The position numbers and the translations under genes are program-made. This document shows, piece by piece, positions 1-10,669 of a stretch of 64,000 bases of DNA. Each line of letters begins with the position of its first letter. Within the stretch, counting starts at the first letter, position 1. Source of the stretch: Escallonia rubra. Lineage: Eukaryota; Streptophyta; Magnoliopsida; Escalloniales; Escalloniaceae. The notes under the pieces are model-generated. The model searched no databases. It had not been told where the DNA came from and saw only the letters and a list, made by a program, of their open reading frames with translations. Location: the NCBI GenBank assembly GCA_033065855.1, contig JAVXUO010002083.1:372001-436000 (forward strand). Direction: 5' to 3'.

Positions 1-414
1 GACTATTAGCGACTGAATTTCGTCGCTAAATTTTTTATTTTGTTATTTTGGGGAAACTGAAAAATCATATCATTTAGTAAGGAAAAAAAATTTACAAAAC
101 CCATCGTTAAAAGTCCAGGCAGTTTCCAACCAAATTCAAAAACAGGAAAACGTTTAGCGGCAGGGTTTCTCCTGACGGATTTTTACCAACAGAAGTTCCA
201 TTAGAAAAAGTCTCTTTCAACTGAATATATTCCTTTTTTTAACAGAAATTCCATCGGTTAAAATCTTTTTATTTGTGGTGATGCAACTTCTTAATTTTGG
301 GTCTACTCAGAATCCAGAACATTGCTTTGTTAAATTGCCAGTGTATAAAACTAAGAACATGACTGACTTTTGTGGCTTTTTCCTCGTTTGTTTCTTATCT
401 GATTTTAATGAGAA
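1..414. other. Unassigned AT-rich DNA at the left edge
   Basis: No gene is visible. Near the left edge the sequence has a short inverted pattern (TTAGCGAC close to GTCGCTAA), a composition often met in ends or interiors of plant DNA transposons, but no complete terminal repeat can be matched inside the window. The block abuts the broken protease part of the gypsy relic, so it may be a later insertion or a deletion junction that removed the rest of pol. Confidence 0.3.
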
Positions 415-1880
415 TTACCATTTTAGAATGGATATCTAAAAGAACTAGATCCCCAGGAAGGTACCTATCACAAATGTGGATCTTACAATTCCTCAATATT
501 GACTTAACTACCACAGAATCCCTCACGGGAGAACCCACAGACAACTCACAGTTAAGAGATTAGGGTTTAACCCCAAGGCGATGTGCAAAACAAATAGAAA
601 CAAAAAAGTGTGTGGCACCAGAGTCAAATACTACATGCGCATGAATTAAGTTCATCTGAATTGCACCTTCCTCCACCACATCCTTTGACCCTGAGGCATC
701 CTTAGCTGTCATGTTGATCACCTTGACTGAAGCCTTAGGTTTTTGCCCTTCGCTTGACTGACTCGTACTTTGCCTTTGGCCTGAAGTTGTACTCCCTGCA
801 GCTGTCCAGATTGCCCTGATGCCGGAACTGGACAATCTCTAATATGGTGACCCTTCCGGCCACACCTGAAGCATGCTCATGTATCCCAATGGCAACTCTG
901 ACTACCATGTCTCTTATTGCACCTCTGACAAATAGGATCTAAACCTGTAGATAGAGGCCTCTGAGCAAAGTTCTGACTAGAACCTCTACTGAAATTACCC
1001 TGCTGACCTTGGCACCTCGGACCAAAAGAAATCAAGGAAGAAGTCTGTCTGCGATTTCCATCACCCTGTGCCGTGTATGGCTGGGATATTTCTGGACGGT
1101 CACTCTTGCCTGCCTTGGCATCCTTCTTCTCTCTGTAGTCCCTTGCCTCAGCTTCGATAGTCTTTACAATGTCAATACACTGAACGTAAGTGTCTATTGG
1201 AACTGGAACAATGCGCTGCCTAATGCTAGGCTTGAGACCCCAAGTAAACATCTGCACTCTATCCTTCTCATTTACAACCAACAACTTACCATAACGAGAC
1301 AGCCGTGTAAACTTGACCTCATACTCGGCAACACTCTCGTTCTCCCCCTGCCTCAAGTTAAGAAAATCACGATACATTTGTTCTTTTACACTCCTAGGAA
1401 AATAGCGGTCGAAGAACAAGTCCTTAAACTTATCTCATGTCATCGCTTTGCGTTGTTCCACCGTTTTACTATCCTCAATAATTTTCCACCAGTGGTCTGC
1501 TTCCCCGTCTATCTTATACATTGTGAGTTCTATCTTTTCCTCATCAATGCAACCCATAGGCCTAAATACTTTCTCAAGTCGAGAAATCCACTTCTCTGCC
1601 ACAATCGGATCGTCTGTACCTCCAAAAGGTTCTACATTCTTCTTGTCAAACTGCTCTAATAAGCTACGAGTTTGAGCCTGCCCGTGGTTAGGATTCGGAT
1701 TCGGCTTCAGTTGATTTTGTTGATTTACCTGAGCTTGTTGGTTCGTCAGTAGCTGAGTCAGTTGAGCTTGCTGATTTTTGCCAGGATAGTCAGAAGATCT
1801 GGCAGATTCTCATTCCCTGTGACGTTCTGACGCTCCGCATTTCGATTGTTGGCTCGCCTATTATTACGACCGCTTGCCAT
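415..1880 (-). pseudogene. Ty3/gypsy gag-protease remnant
   Basis: Reading leftwards from an ATG at 1880, the fragments assemble into a plant Ty3/gypsy polyprotein. A Q/N-rich N-terminus is followed by the retrotransposon gag domain (motif region FFDRYFPRSVKEQMY near 1370-1419), a CCHC zinc knuckle (C-x2-C-x4-GH-x4-C, near 835-875) and an aspartic protease with the FDSGAT active site near 630. The frame is broken: a frameshift near 1770, a TGA near 1435 where relatives have Trp, a TGA between the two Cys/His clusters, and a TAA after the residues GVKP near 560. Protease similarity fades near 415 and no reverse transcriptase follows. It lies just inside the LTR at 2017-5435 in the same orientation, so both come from one element. 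Family is confident; lineage within Ty3/gypsy is not assigned. Confidence 0.85.
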
Positions 1881-2016
1881 TACTACAAAAGAAAACTGGA
1901 ATCAGATACTGACTAGGACAATAAACTTAAATCTACCCATCCTACCCATCTCACAACTTATCTGATCCTAAGCATATAAGTCTACAGGACTTTAAACCAA
2001 TAGTTCTGCTACTAAC

Positions 2017-5000
2017 TGTAATGCTCCGAATTTTTAGAGCGTTAATTTCAAATAAACTAAGTCAGAAAACCTCAAATTTCCAAAAGTCTCCCAAACAGGT
2101 TATTCAGAACATCTAATTAGAAAATCTTCAATTTACACAATTAAATGTTAAATAGGCCTAAAACAGTAATTTAATCTCGAATTTACTCCTACAAGGAGTT
2201 CCAAATGAAACATCGAAATCTAAATATTTCCTCTTATTATAATTTCTAAAAAAATCATCAAAGTAGTTATGAGATTAAACCGCTAGCTCTCAGTCAAATT
2301 GCTTGGCCCGTAATCAAATCACCTCTACTGATCACCTGAAAGTAAAATAATAAGGGGGGTGAGCCAGATGCCCAATAAGGTCTCTCAACGGACCAATCAA
2401 AATGGGATACAAAGATATCTGAGAAAACAAGATCGGACGTACAGAATTTTAACAGAACGTATACGAACCAGAATTGTCAAAATACAAAATATGTTTCGTA
2501 GAAAGACAAAATTTCAAAATGTATTCTTATACAGAAACTGACACTAGAGAGCCATTCAGAATAAGGTCACACGTCCCATCATTAATACGTGGAATAAGGT
2601 TCAGAAAATAAGATCGCGATCTCTAGCTCATCCCACTGAGCTAGCTCACGTTCCAATTCACGTGAGTAAGTCAGATACAGAAAAGTCACATACACTGTGA
2701 CATGACTCACAAAACAAGCTACACATATATCCAATGAATTAGGCAAGACATCAAAAGTCGCTCATATGATTTAAAGTTATCGTTCGATACACTTAGCGGC
2801 CTAAGACTCACGCTAAGTGTCATCATAGGTTACATGCACCATGTCATATGTCGGGGATATAAGCGGGATTACACACAATTCAAGTGGAGTGTAAGTTTGT
2901 AGCGGTCAAATAAGAACGAATACAAAAATAATTCAAAGCTGACAGATGGTACGCCATCTACGTATACTACACGGCTGAAATTCAAAGAGGAAGGGACGAG
3001 TTTTTAACACTTCAGCACTGAAACGACAATGGACAGTTGCATTTAAGGTAGTTCAATTCAAGATGGTGAGTAGGTTGTATATATAAGGCTTAGAAAAGAA
3101 GAAGCATTCATGATTCGGAGCAAAGATAGAATAGAAAGAAAACAAAGCATCAGATTGTCAACAACAAACAAAAACAAAAGGTTAAAACTTAACTACACCT
3201 GGGACCTAAAGCATAGGTTCAACGATGAGTCAAAAGCTCCAACAATTTATGATAGGGTTAATTACACTTATGTCCCTGAGGTTTGGGTGAAATTACAGTC
3301 AAGGACACTAACTTTCAAAAGGTAACAAACCGTGTCCACAAACGTTAAAAAGGTAACACTTGTGTCCATCCGTCAAATATCCGTCCAAAAAGTGTATTTT
3401 TTTGCTGATGTCATAGATACGTATTATTAAAATGACAACATTACCCTTGCAATGTATATACACGTATTCTTAAAATCTTATTTTTTTTCTCCAAATTTGT
3501 AGTTTTTTTCCTTTTTGATAAAGCCTTTTTTCCTTTAATTTTTTTAATTTGAATATCAATCCTAACTCTCTCTCTCTCTCTCCAACTCCCCGCACCCTGC
3601 CCTACTACACCCCCACCCCTCTCGTCGTCCCACCCTCCCCGCCCTCACCCTTTCCTTAAGTAAACCCATTGTTGCCGTCGTCGCCGAAACCGAGATCGAC
3701 CACTGGCGCCAAGACCACCGATGCACCACCACCAAATCCGCACCAAAGACATGGCTGTAATCGACAACCTAAGACTCAAATCACCGCCGGCACGACATAA
3801 GCCACGCCGACATCATCGCAACGTCGCCGGTACCCTAATTCACGACCCAAGACACAAACCACATCCACCTCATCACAGCACCGCCGGCACCCATCTACAT
3901 CGCTCGCCGGACCAACCACCACATCGTCCACCGAAGCATCTACGTCGCCGTGGTAGGCTCGGCAGCCGATCAAATTAATTTTTTCAACCGGTAGGCTCGC
4001 CGGCGGTGGTTTTATTTCTAGATTTTAGCTGTAAATTTAATTTTTTAAAAGATAAACGATTGATGCATTTAGTTGGTATTAGTTAGTTGTGGTGGGTATT
4101 GGCTTTGATAGACGGTGGTGTTGGCGGCATTGGCTTTGGTGAATGGCGGTGACTGTGGCCATGGTGGTGTTGAGGCAGTGGTTATAGACTAGAATTGCAG
4201 GGGGAAAAAGATAGAGGTTAGGGAAGAGAGGAATGAATGGTATTTTACATTTTCAATCGTGGGCAACGTGGTCATTTCATTCAAACCGTTAAGTATTTCA
4301 ATAGTGCGTTAGGTAAAAGGACATAAGTGCTTATTTTTTAAAATTATGGAAACGCGTGTAATTACCCTATAACCTCAGGGACATAAGTGTAATTAACCCT
4401 TTATTATAAGTGCCAGGCTTCTCTTTAACGGTACAGTGCCTTAGACAGACACATTAGGAGTGGAAACAGAGTGCGGGCACGAAGATTTAGACCGACAGAA
4501 AAAAATATAAAAAGAATCAGTCAAGACAATACATATGCGCGGAAAAAAAGGCATGTACGCTTACCATATTAATTTTCTGGTTTTAGCAATGATGATTAAA
4601 AAGTTTTTTTTTTGCGTACTTTTATCATTTTTTATTTTCGTTTTAGATAAAATTACTCAAATAGTGTTTTTCAGCTTTTTGCACTCAAACTTACCCCAAT
4701 ATAAGAAAAAATAGCTTTTTTTTTTTTTTTTGGTGAAAATAATAAAAGAACAGGAACGGATTTTCAAACTGAATATAAAAATCATGAAAATTAAAACATA
4801 AAACAAATATGGTAAGCGTACGAGTATCAATATTCATCAAAATTTTCAACCGTGCGCAGTAATAGCACAGAGATCAAGACAATACGAAACTTTCAGCCGA
4901 CATTGCACAGTATTGACACGAAAATCGATACAAATTGATTGAACGATTAAATCACTAAACGGCGATTGGTCCAACGCTAATTCAGATTTTCAAAAAAAAA

Positions 5001-5435
5001 TAATCTCTTACCTCCAATTGTGCAATTCAATCACAAAACTTTGATCTCCTGAATCAATTATATCAAAATCCCTAAAAAATCAATATAGCCAAAAGTTAAG
5101 ATTAGGGTTCCAACAATAATACAAATTCGTAAGGATTCCAGCTACAAACCGCACTTCGATACCCAAAAATAAATTCTTACCTCGAACAATGATCAAAATC
5201 TCAAAAGGCTCTTCCTAGTGATTTTCTGGAGACTTTTCTGAACTTTGGTGTGCTCCTATGAATCTACGCAACTATCAGACACCTAAAACATATATATTTA
5301 TATTCCCAAAAAAATATAATTTCAAAATTCCCATAATGTCCCAAACTTTCTATATATATTTTTTTAAGCATTTAAATATGAGGGGTCTAACAAGTAGCAT
5401 GTCCAAATCTCACGAAAAATTCGGGTTGTTATACA
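2017..5435 (-). repeat. 5' LTR of the Ty3/gypsy element, interrupted by a MITE
   Basis: On the minus strand the LTR begins TGTATAACAACCCGAATTT at 5435 and ends CGGAGCATTACA at 2017, the TG...CA form of plant gypsy LTRs. It is directly followed by a stretch (TAGTAGCAGAAC) resembling a degenerate initiator-Met-tRNA primer-binding site and then by gag. Without the inserted MITE (3255-4399) the LTR is about 2.27 kb. The 3' LTR and the far target duplication lie outside the window or are lost. Repeated short AT-rich and A-tract segments fill it; no gene is present. Confidence 0.75.
3255..4399. mobile_element. MULE-type MITE, family A copy 1
   Basis: The element starts GGGTTAATTACACTTATGTC and ends with the inverted counterpart of GGGTTAATTACACTTATGTC at 4399. 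It is flanked by 9-bp duplications TTTATGATA (3246-3254) and TTTATTATA (4400-4408), 8 of 9 identical. Nine-base duplications are the signature of Mutator-like transposases. The interior has a CT-repeat and a GC-rich block rich in CCG/CAC (about 3590-3990) that may be captured host DNA, but I recognise no gene and no transposase. The same family recurs at 61436-62565. It sits inside the gypsy LTR and is therefore younger than it. Confidence 0.85.
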
Positions 5436-5940
5436 ATTAAAGTTCAAACCATTGAAACCAGAAGGAATTTATTTTTTTTAACATATTTTTGCTTCTTAGA
5501 CTTTGTGACTGCATCAAATGCTCAATGAAGAAATCCATGGTATGTACTTTATAAAAATTTAAAACCCTATTTAAATGTTCTTATAAAATTTCCAAACTTT
5601 ATTTTTTAAATGTTCTTTATGGTCGACTGCGATGGTAGTTGATATAGTGGTGATTTGGAAAGATAGAGGGGAGAAAAGAAGAGAAGAGATCGGTGGTGGT
5701 GCGGGCGGTGGGTCACGGCGGTAGATCAAGGTTGGTGGGTCGCGATAGTGGTGCGTGGTGGTTGACAGTGGTGTATGGGTATGGTGGGGGTAAGCAGGGT
5801 CGAAGGTATGGCACCAGTTTGGGAGGACAGAGAGGAGTAAAGAAGAGAGAGAATTTACCTTTCAAGTTATGGACAATATTGTCCTTCTGTTGGAAACATT
5901 AAGTACTTGATGATTCTATTTGGTCAACGGACATTATTAT
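5436..5940. other. Spacer between gypsy LTR and Pack-MULE, no gene seen
   Basis: AT-rich for the first 180 bases, then a GGTGGT-rich stretch (about 5630-5800). Short open frames here are low-complexity and resemble no family I know. Confidence 0.4.
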
Positions 5941-6402
5941 GGGTTAATTACTCACGGCACCCCTGAGGTTTACCCTAAATTACACACAGACCCCCCTATC
6001 TTTTGAAAATTACACTCCACTCCATTTCTTCGACGGTGTTAACGGTGGGACACAAAAAGACATTTTTACCCTTGTATATTAACTACACAGTATCTTCTTG
6101 GATTTTGGAGGGACTGTTTTGGAGGTTGCGGCGGGCGGTGCTTCCAATGGAGGGCAACGGTGTCAGGCATGCGGCTTTGGGTTCACAGGTGATGAAGCCG
6201 TGCAGTGTTCGGTGTCGCAGTGGTGCGCGGGGGTGTTGGGCAGTACTTTCGGTGAGGGGTGTGGCCGGAGAATGAGGGGTGGTTGACCACGAGATGCCAC
6301 CGAAGATGGCGCCGGAGATGGCGTAGATGATAAATCCCGTGCGGTGGTGGCTACGGCGCGGTGGTCGCCGCTGTTGTGTCGTGGTGTACACTGTAGGCGA
6401 CG

Positions 6403-6541
6403 CCGGAGAAGAAGCCGGCGGAGGAGAAGAAGCCCACCGTCGCTGAGAAGGGCCCCGCCGAGAAGAAGCCCAAGGCCCGCAAGAAGCTCCCTAAGGAGGC
6501 TGGCTCCGCCGCTGCCGGAGACAAAAAGAAGAAGAAGGCAA
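6403..6541 (+). pseudogene. Captured histone H2B N-terminal tail fragment
   Basis: Read from 6403 this encodes the Lys/Pro/Ala-rich plant H2B tail: PEKKPAEEKK, then AEKKPKARKKLPKEAG and a GDKKKKK run. This pattern of repeated EKKPA and KKLPKEAG is diagnostic of plant H2B. It has no start codon of its own and stops abruptly, after which unrelated sequence follows; the H2B core resumes about 410 bases downstream at 6954. It is a transposon-captured fragment, not a functional histone gene. Confidence 0.85.
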
Positions 6542-6633
6542 GCAGCGCCGCTAGCGCACCCCCGCCCCATCACAGTCACCGCCACAGCAGCTCTTCCGAG
6601 AAAAAATCGGTGCCATACCGATTGGAGATGGAC

Positions 6634-6861
6634 TTGGTGCAGACGGTGTTTGTGTCAGATCCGTCAGGGCCCAGGCTCATGCCGTCTCCATCACTGCCGA
6701 GCGGACCTGCTCCCTCTTCGAGCAGAAGCACGCCTCCCTCTCTTTCGAGTTCGTCGCTCTCCAATCACAGCATTTTCGGCTTGCCTCCTTCCTCGAACAG
6801 CGCCTCGCTAAGCTTGCCCGGCCAGCTCCAGGCGGACAAGCGCCAAGGCCATCTCCAATCG
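6634..6861 (+). pseudogene. Captured coiled-coil fragment, probably from NUA/TPR nuclear pore anchor
   Basis: The frame starting near 6634 reads ADGVCVRS, then AQAHAVSITAERTCSLFEQK, SFEFVALQSQ and FLEQRLAKLA. After a one-base shift it continues QLQADKRQGHLQS and ends at CAATCG|GTTTGTG, which looks like an old splice donor. The order ITAE-TCSL-EQK, LQSQ, LEQRL and ADKRQ-HLQS matches my recollection of the N-terminal coiled coil of the plant nuclear pore anchor (NUA, TPR family). No search was run, so the family call is tentative. It lies between the two halves of captured H2B. Confidence 0.5.
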
Positions 6862-6953
6862 GTTTGTGTTAGATCCACTTCAGATCCTCGTCTTCTAGTT
6901 CAGATCTGGTTGATCGCCGTCGATCGTGTGGCTTCGGTGGCAATGCACAACTG

Positions 6954-7028
6954 ACCTACAAGATCTACATCTTCAAGGTCTTGAAGCAGGTCCACCCGGC
7001 CATGGGGATCTCGAGTAAGGCCATGGGG
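6954..7028 (+). pseudogene. Captured histone H2B core (alpha-1 helix) fragment
   Basis: Encodes [15 protein letters not shown] followed by MGISSKAMG, the strongly conserved start of the H2B histone fold. The reading frame ends in unrelated sequence after SSKAMG. With the tail fragment at 6403-6541 it shows that a host H2B gene, normally intronless, was captured and then split or rearranged around the NUA-like piece inside this element. Confidence 0.88.
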
Positions 7029-7253
7029 AGGGCAAGGGTTGATGATTTTTCAGGGGAGGGCAATTTGGAGATGAAAAATCCAAAAAGTAAGGTGTCAAAG
7101 AATCTTTAGACGGAGTTAGGGTCCCCGTCAATTTTGTGGGGCTCCGTGAAATGCGGGTACAAACCTGGGGGGAGCAGAGTGTAATTTTCAAAAGATAAGG
7201 GGGTCCGTGTGTAATTTAGGGTAAACCTCAGGGGGGCCGTGAGTAATTAACCC

Positions 7254-8023
7254 TAATAAAAAAAACTTGTCTGCCTCTTTATGAGTTTTCTACCACTTTT
7301 TGTTGTTAAAAATATACTTTAGTAACAATTGTTAGCCTTTTAGTAATAAATGAAGTAAAATATAAAACGTTAAAAACAATTCTCTCAAATAATAGTGATA
7401 AAAAAATGTTTTCTTGCAAGAAGAGAATAAAAAGAAGTAAAAGAGCAATTTCTTCAGAGTTCCTTTGTGAGGATTTCACAACTTCTCCTAAAAAAACTCC
7501 TAATTGAGTCCAAAATGATAGCGAGGTCAAGTGTTTCTTTCCACAAAGATGGTGATTCAAGGCAACAGCCCTCAAAATTTTACAACTTGTGTGACCTTAA
7601 TTTATAGCCTAAAAGATTTGAGTCAGCACAAGAAAGAATGATCTCTTGATTGAGCCCAAAAGACAAGCAGAGGTAATTCTTTTGGTGTGGCCCAAAGTGA
7701 TAGTACTATATGAGCAAACAAAAGTTAATAGAACTATATGAGCAGATTGTAAGCTATATTTGACAACAATTAATGCTATTATATGAGCAGATTGTAAGCT
7801 ATTCCTACTGCCGAAGCTGCATCCAAAATCTTTTGGAAAAGAATTCTCAAAGAATAAAGGGCAACCTGAATGTTAATGACCTGCGTTATGACTGGTCACT
7901 GCATTTATTGGTTCCAATATCTTTTCTTGGACTACATTAATGGCATGAATTCGGAATCCACAAGTTGTCACCCAAAAGATTCATAAGTAAATCTTAAGCT
8001 TGCAAACAGAACGCCCCAAGTAA
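7254..8023. other. Intergenic DNA upstream of the defensin-like gene, no gene seen
   Basis: AT-rich. A direct duplication of about 22 bases (TATATGAGCAGATTGTAAGC) occurs near 7737 and again near 7779. The minus-strand open frame at 7306-7575 has no recognisable family. The promoter of the downstream defensin-like gene should lie here, but no convincing TATA box position can be fixed. Confidence 0.4.
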
Positions 8024-8475
8024 ATGGAGACGGTCTTCAAGCTAACTTTCAAGATCACCTTGCTGCTTTTTGTAACAGGTTAGTAACCCCCCACCCCACC
8101 CGTGTGATACACAGAAATATTTTCAAGAAGCTGTTAACATAACAGGCATCATATCTTTGCATATTTGTGCAACATGTTGGTGGCTAATGAATGCAAGTGA
8201 TAGGTTTGGCAATCTCAAAGGTGTCAGGGTTCGATGGAGTCATGCCCACACCTTGCGAAACTTACCGTGATTGCAAGTATGCCTGCGATCCCCAAGGGTA
8301 TGCGAGTTGCACCAATGGCCTCTGCAAATGCCATTTGAGCCGTGCTGTCGAAAAGATCCCAAGTGATGGAGTTGAAGGGTGCAAGAGCAATGATGATTGT
8401 CAAGTTCCCTGTCCTCCCAACTGTGCCTCCAAAGAGTGTGTCGCAGGTAGATGCATATGTGCTTGTAATACTTGA
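8024..8475 (+). CDS. Secreted tandem defensin-like (DEFL) cysteine-rich peptide, two exons
   Basis: Exon 1 (8024-8078) encodes a hydrophobic signal peptide (METVFKLTFKITLLLFVT). It ends ACAG|GTTAGT. The acceptor is GATAG|GT at 8203, and exon 2 (8204-8475) restores a Gly codon across the junction and runs to TGA. The product is 108 residues. The mature part has two similar cysteine modules: C-x5-C-x3-C-x7-C-x4-C-x-C, then C-x5-C-x3-C-x3-C-x4-C-x-C-x-C, 14 cysteines in all. One intron right after the signal peptide and CxC endings are typical of plant DEFL genes, whose products are exported to the apoplast and act in defence or reproductive signalling; which applies here cannot be read from sequence. 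The frame is intact. It is transcribed towards PHYLLO. An alternative in-frame ATG at 8191 would lack a signal peptide and is rejected. Confidence 0.85.
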
Positions 8476-10497
8476 AAATTGCCTAGTCATTATTTATGAT
8501 GGTTCTATGATCTCAAGTTTTTCAACAAAGAAGTGGTTCCATGCGAGAAAGTGTTAGTGTGTAACGGTGGCTGGTATTACGCTCCAATGAATTCACTCCC
8601 TAACACCTTAGAGATCCTTGTCACCAATGTCGATCAAAACCATTGTCCATTTCGGCCATGGATTCTGGCCATGGAGGGAATGACCATGGTTTCTTGTCGC
8701 CATCGGCCGCCTTTGATGCCAGATCTAGACCAAAGAGATATAGAAAGGGAACCACGAGGGCAACGAGGACAAAATCAAACATCTCACGATAGAGCAGCAC
8801 TCAGCCGATGTTGAACCTCGTATACTCACCTCAACCCCCCCACACCCCACACACACACAAACCCCCCAATACCCAGGCACGCCTCGGTCGAACCTCGTTG
8901 CCATTGCTCACCGAGAAAAGTTGCCTAATGCTTTTCGGCTGGGTTGAAGTGAATGATGACGAGGAGTGTACGTGTTGACGAGGACGGTGACGACTAGGAT
9001 TTCTGCGGTAGCATCATGGAGTGTACATAGGGGGGGGTGATACGATGAAAGCAGGGATGACGTGTTAGTCCCTTTACAGTGAATATTTCTCCCGTTCTCG
9101 TTTCTTTGTGATCTCTACCTCTAATGCCATACACATGTATATATATACCCTCTGTTTTATCGAACTCTACCATTTGATTTTTTTGAAATCTTAGGTTTGT
9201 CGTTGATACAAGAACATTGGATTAAACTCATTTACTAAGTATGTAAGAAATCTATTCTAAAATTTGCAAAAAAATCAAAGGGTAAAACCAACGAGTCGGT
9301 GAACTTCTATATATTTTAGTTTTTGTTCCACAAAACTCTTGCATCTATTGCTTAATGACTGTGAAACAAATATACAACTAGCATAAACTCATATTATGTG
9401 GTAGGTAACTTTCATCAAGTTAAGGCTCTCTTCGTTTTACACAAAAAATGCTTTCGATGTTGTTTTCCTGTGTTTGAAGTACTTAAGGAATATGTGGTCT
9501 ACAAAAGATGTTTATTCCAATCAGCTCTCTTCGTTTATTTAAGTTGTAGCTGGTTTTTGTTGATGATACCTTTATTATAGTTCCTATGTCATCCGTGTGT
9601 GTTGTTAAACTTGTCATATATGGGCACGATGTATCCATCTTTATATCAATGGTAGGGTTTCTTATCCCTTTCCAAAACCAAAAAAAAAAAAAAAATCTTA
9701 CTTATTTCAGGTTCTTCTTGTTTAACCTGTTGCACCCACAGTATCAAAAGTGTGTTTGGTATTTGGGCCTTTATTAGTTAAAAATTTTGAGTCCCAGATA
9801 AAAACTAGAAAAGTATATTCCTGAAAATGAATAACAGAACACGTTTCTTTTAAAAATACTTACCAGAAAATATTTACAAAAAAATCATGTTTCGCGAAAC
9901 AAACGAGATCTCATATAGAAATTAGTAATGTAAGCATGACATCAGAGACCAAACATTTCATTTTACATTTTAAGGGAGAAGGGTAAGAAGTGACTTCCCA
10001 GTTCCCTTCACAGAGGAAAAGTAAAATGTGAAAGAATTATCTTATTTCAAGTCTTTACGAGGACAAATAACAGAATTATCTCATTTCAAGTCTTTACGAG
10101 GACAAATTATTATGTTATCGACTTTTAGAACATAATGGTACAAATTGCTGAAAGGTCAAGTTCAAGATTTTCCTGCTAACAAATGTCATTTCTTTTAACC
10201 TCTAAAAACTGGTTTCTCCTGCAATTAGTTTGTGCATTCCATCTGATTCAACTAAACAAGCTCAAGAGCAATCAGGCAAATGATGCAGCATATGGAACCA
10301 TGACTCAAACCCAAAAAAGGAGTGAATATTATCGTAACATCAGTCTCTCAAAGAGTAAAATATAAGAACACTCTACCCTCGTAATTCCTAGCGTCAAATA
10401 TTATGTAGGCTGAAAACATGAAAGTCGTGACCAGAACACTATATAGAAGCAAAAGCGTATCTACCTTTCAGAAAGCCGTTCTGAAGTTGATGCAATT
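8476..10497. other. Intergenic DNA between the DEFL gene and PHYLLO, no gene seen
   Basis: Contains a short C/A-rich simple repeat (about 8837-8870), AT-rich DNA, and a tandem duplication of about 40 bp (AGAATTATCT... near 10033 and again near 10073). Open frames here are short and featureless. Confidence 0.4.
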
Positions 10498-10503
10498 TTT
10501 ATT
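10498..10503 (-). terminator. Possible PHYLLO polyadenylation signal
   Basis: The minus strand reads AATAAA at 10503-10498, about 167 bases beyond the PHYLLO stop codon, a plausible spacing for a plant 3' UTR. Plant signals are loose, so this is only a candidate. Confidence 0.35.
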
Positions 10504-10669
10504 TTTGTTTCTCCTTTGGATCAAGGCTTCTGTCTATACTGGATCAAGTTAGCCGCTCACATGATAACTCCTCGTGCTGCCACAGAAATCAACGGAAAAA
10601 TTCTTCAGTTGAATGCCATGCATAGTATTTTCTGACGTTTCCTATTCTGGTTGAAGGGTACAAGAATGT

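Larger units (their letters stand above)
5941..7253. mobile_element. Pack-MULE-like element with captured host-gene fragments
   Basis: Terminal inverted repeats of about 75 bp: the left end begins GGGTTAATTACTCACGGC at 5941 and the right end is its near-perfect complement finishing at 7253. The ends share the GGGTTAATTA start of the other MULE-type elements in this window. The GC-rich interior is unlike the flanks and holds recognisable pieces of at least two unrelated host genes, histone H2B and probably NUA (separate entries), the definition of a Pack-MULE. No transposase. A clear 9-bp target duplication is not visible (CATTATTAT on the left, TAATAAAAA on the right), so one flank may have been altered; superfamily assignment rests on the termini. 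Confidence 0.75.

Noticed and set aside
3721-3978. His/Pro/Arg-rich open frame and its antisense in the first MITE
   Set aside because: Biased composition only; no family, no start context, no counterpart in the second MITE copy.
6344-6811. 155-codon Arg-rich open frame and its antisense partners
   Set aside because: They are out-of-frame readings of the captured H2B and NUA-like DNA; the Lys-rich frame at 6403 is the meaningful one.
8533-8814. 93-codon frame downstream of the defensin-like gene
   Set aside because: No recognisable family, no splice signals joining it to the gene, codon use unremarkable.
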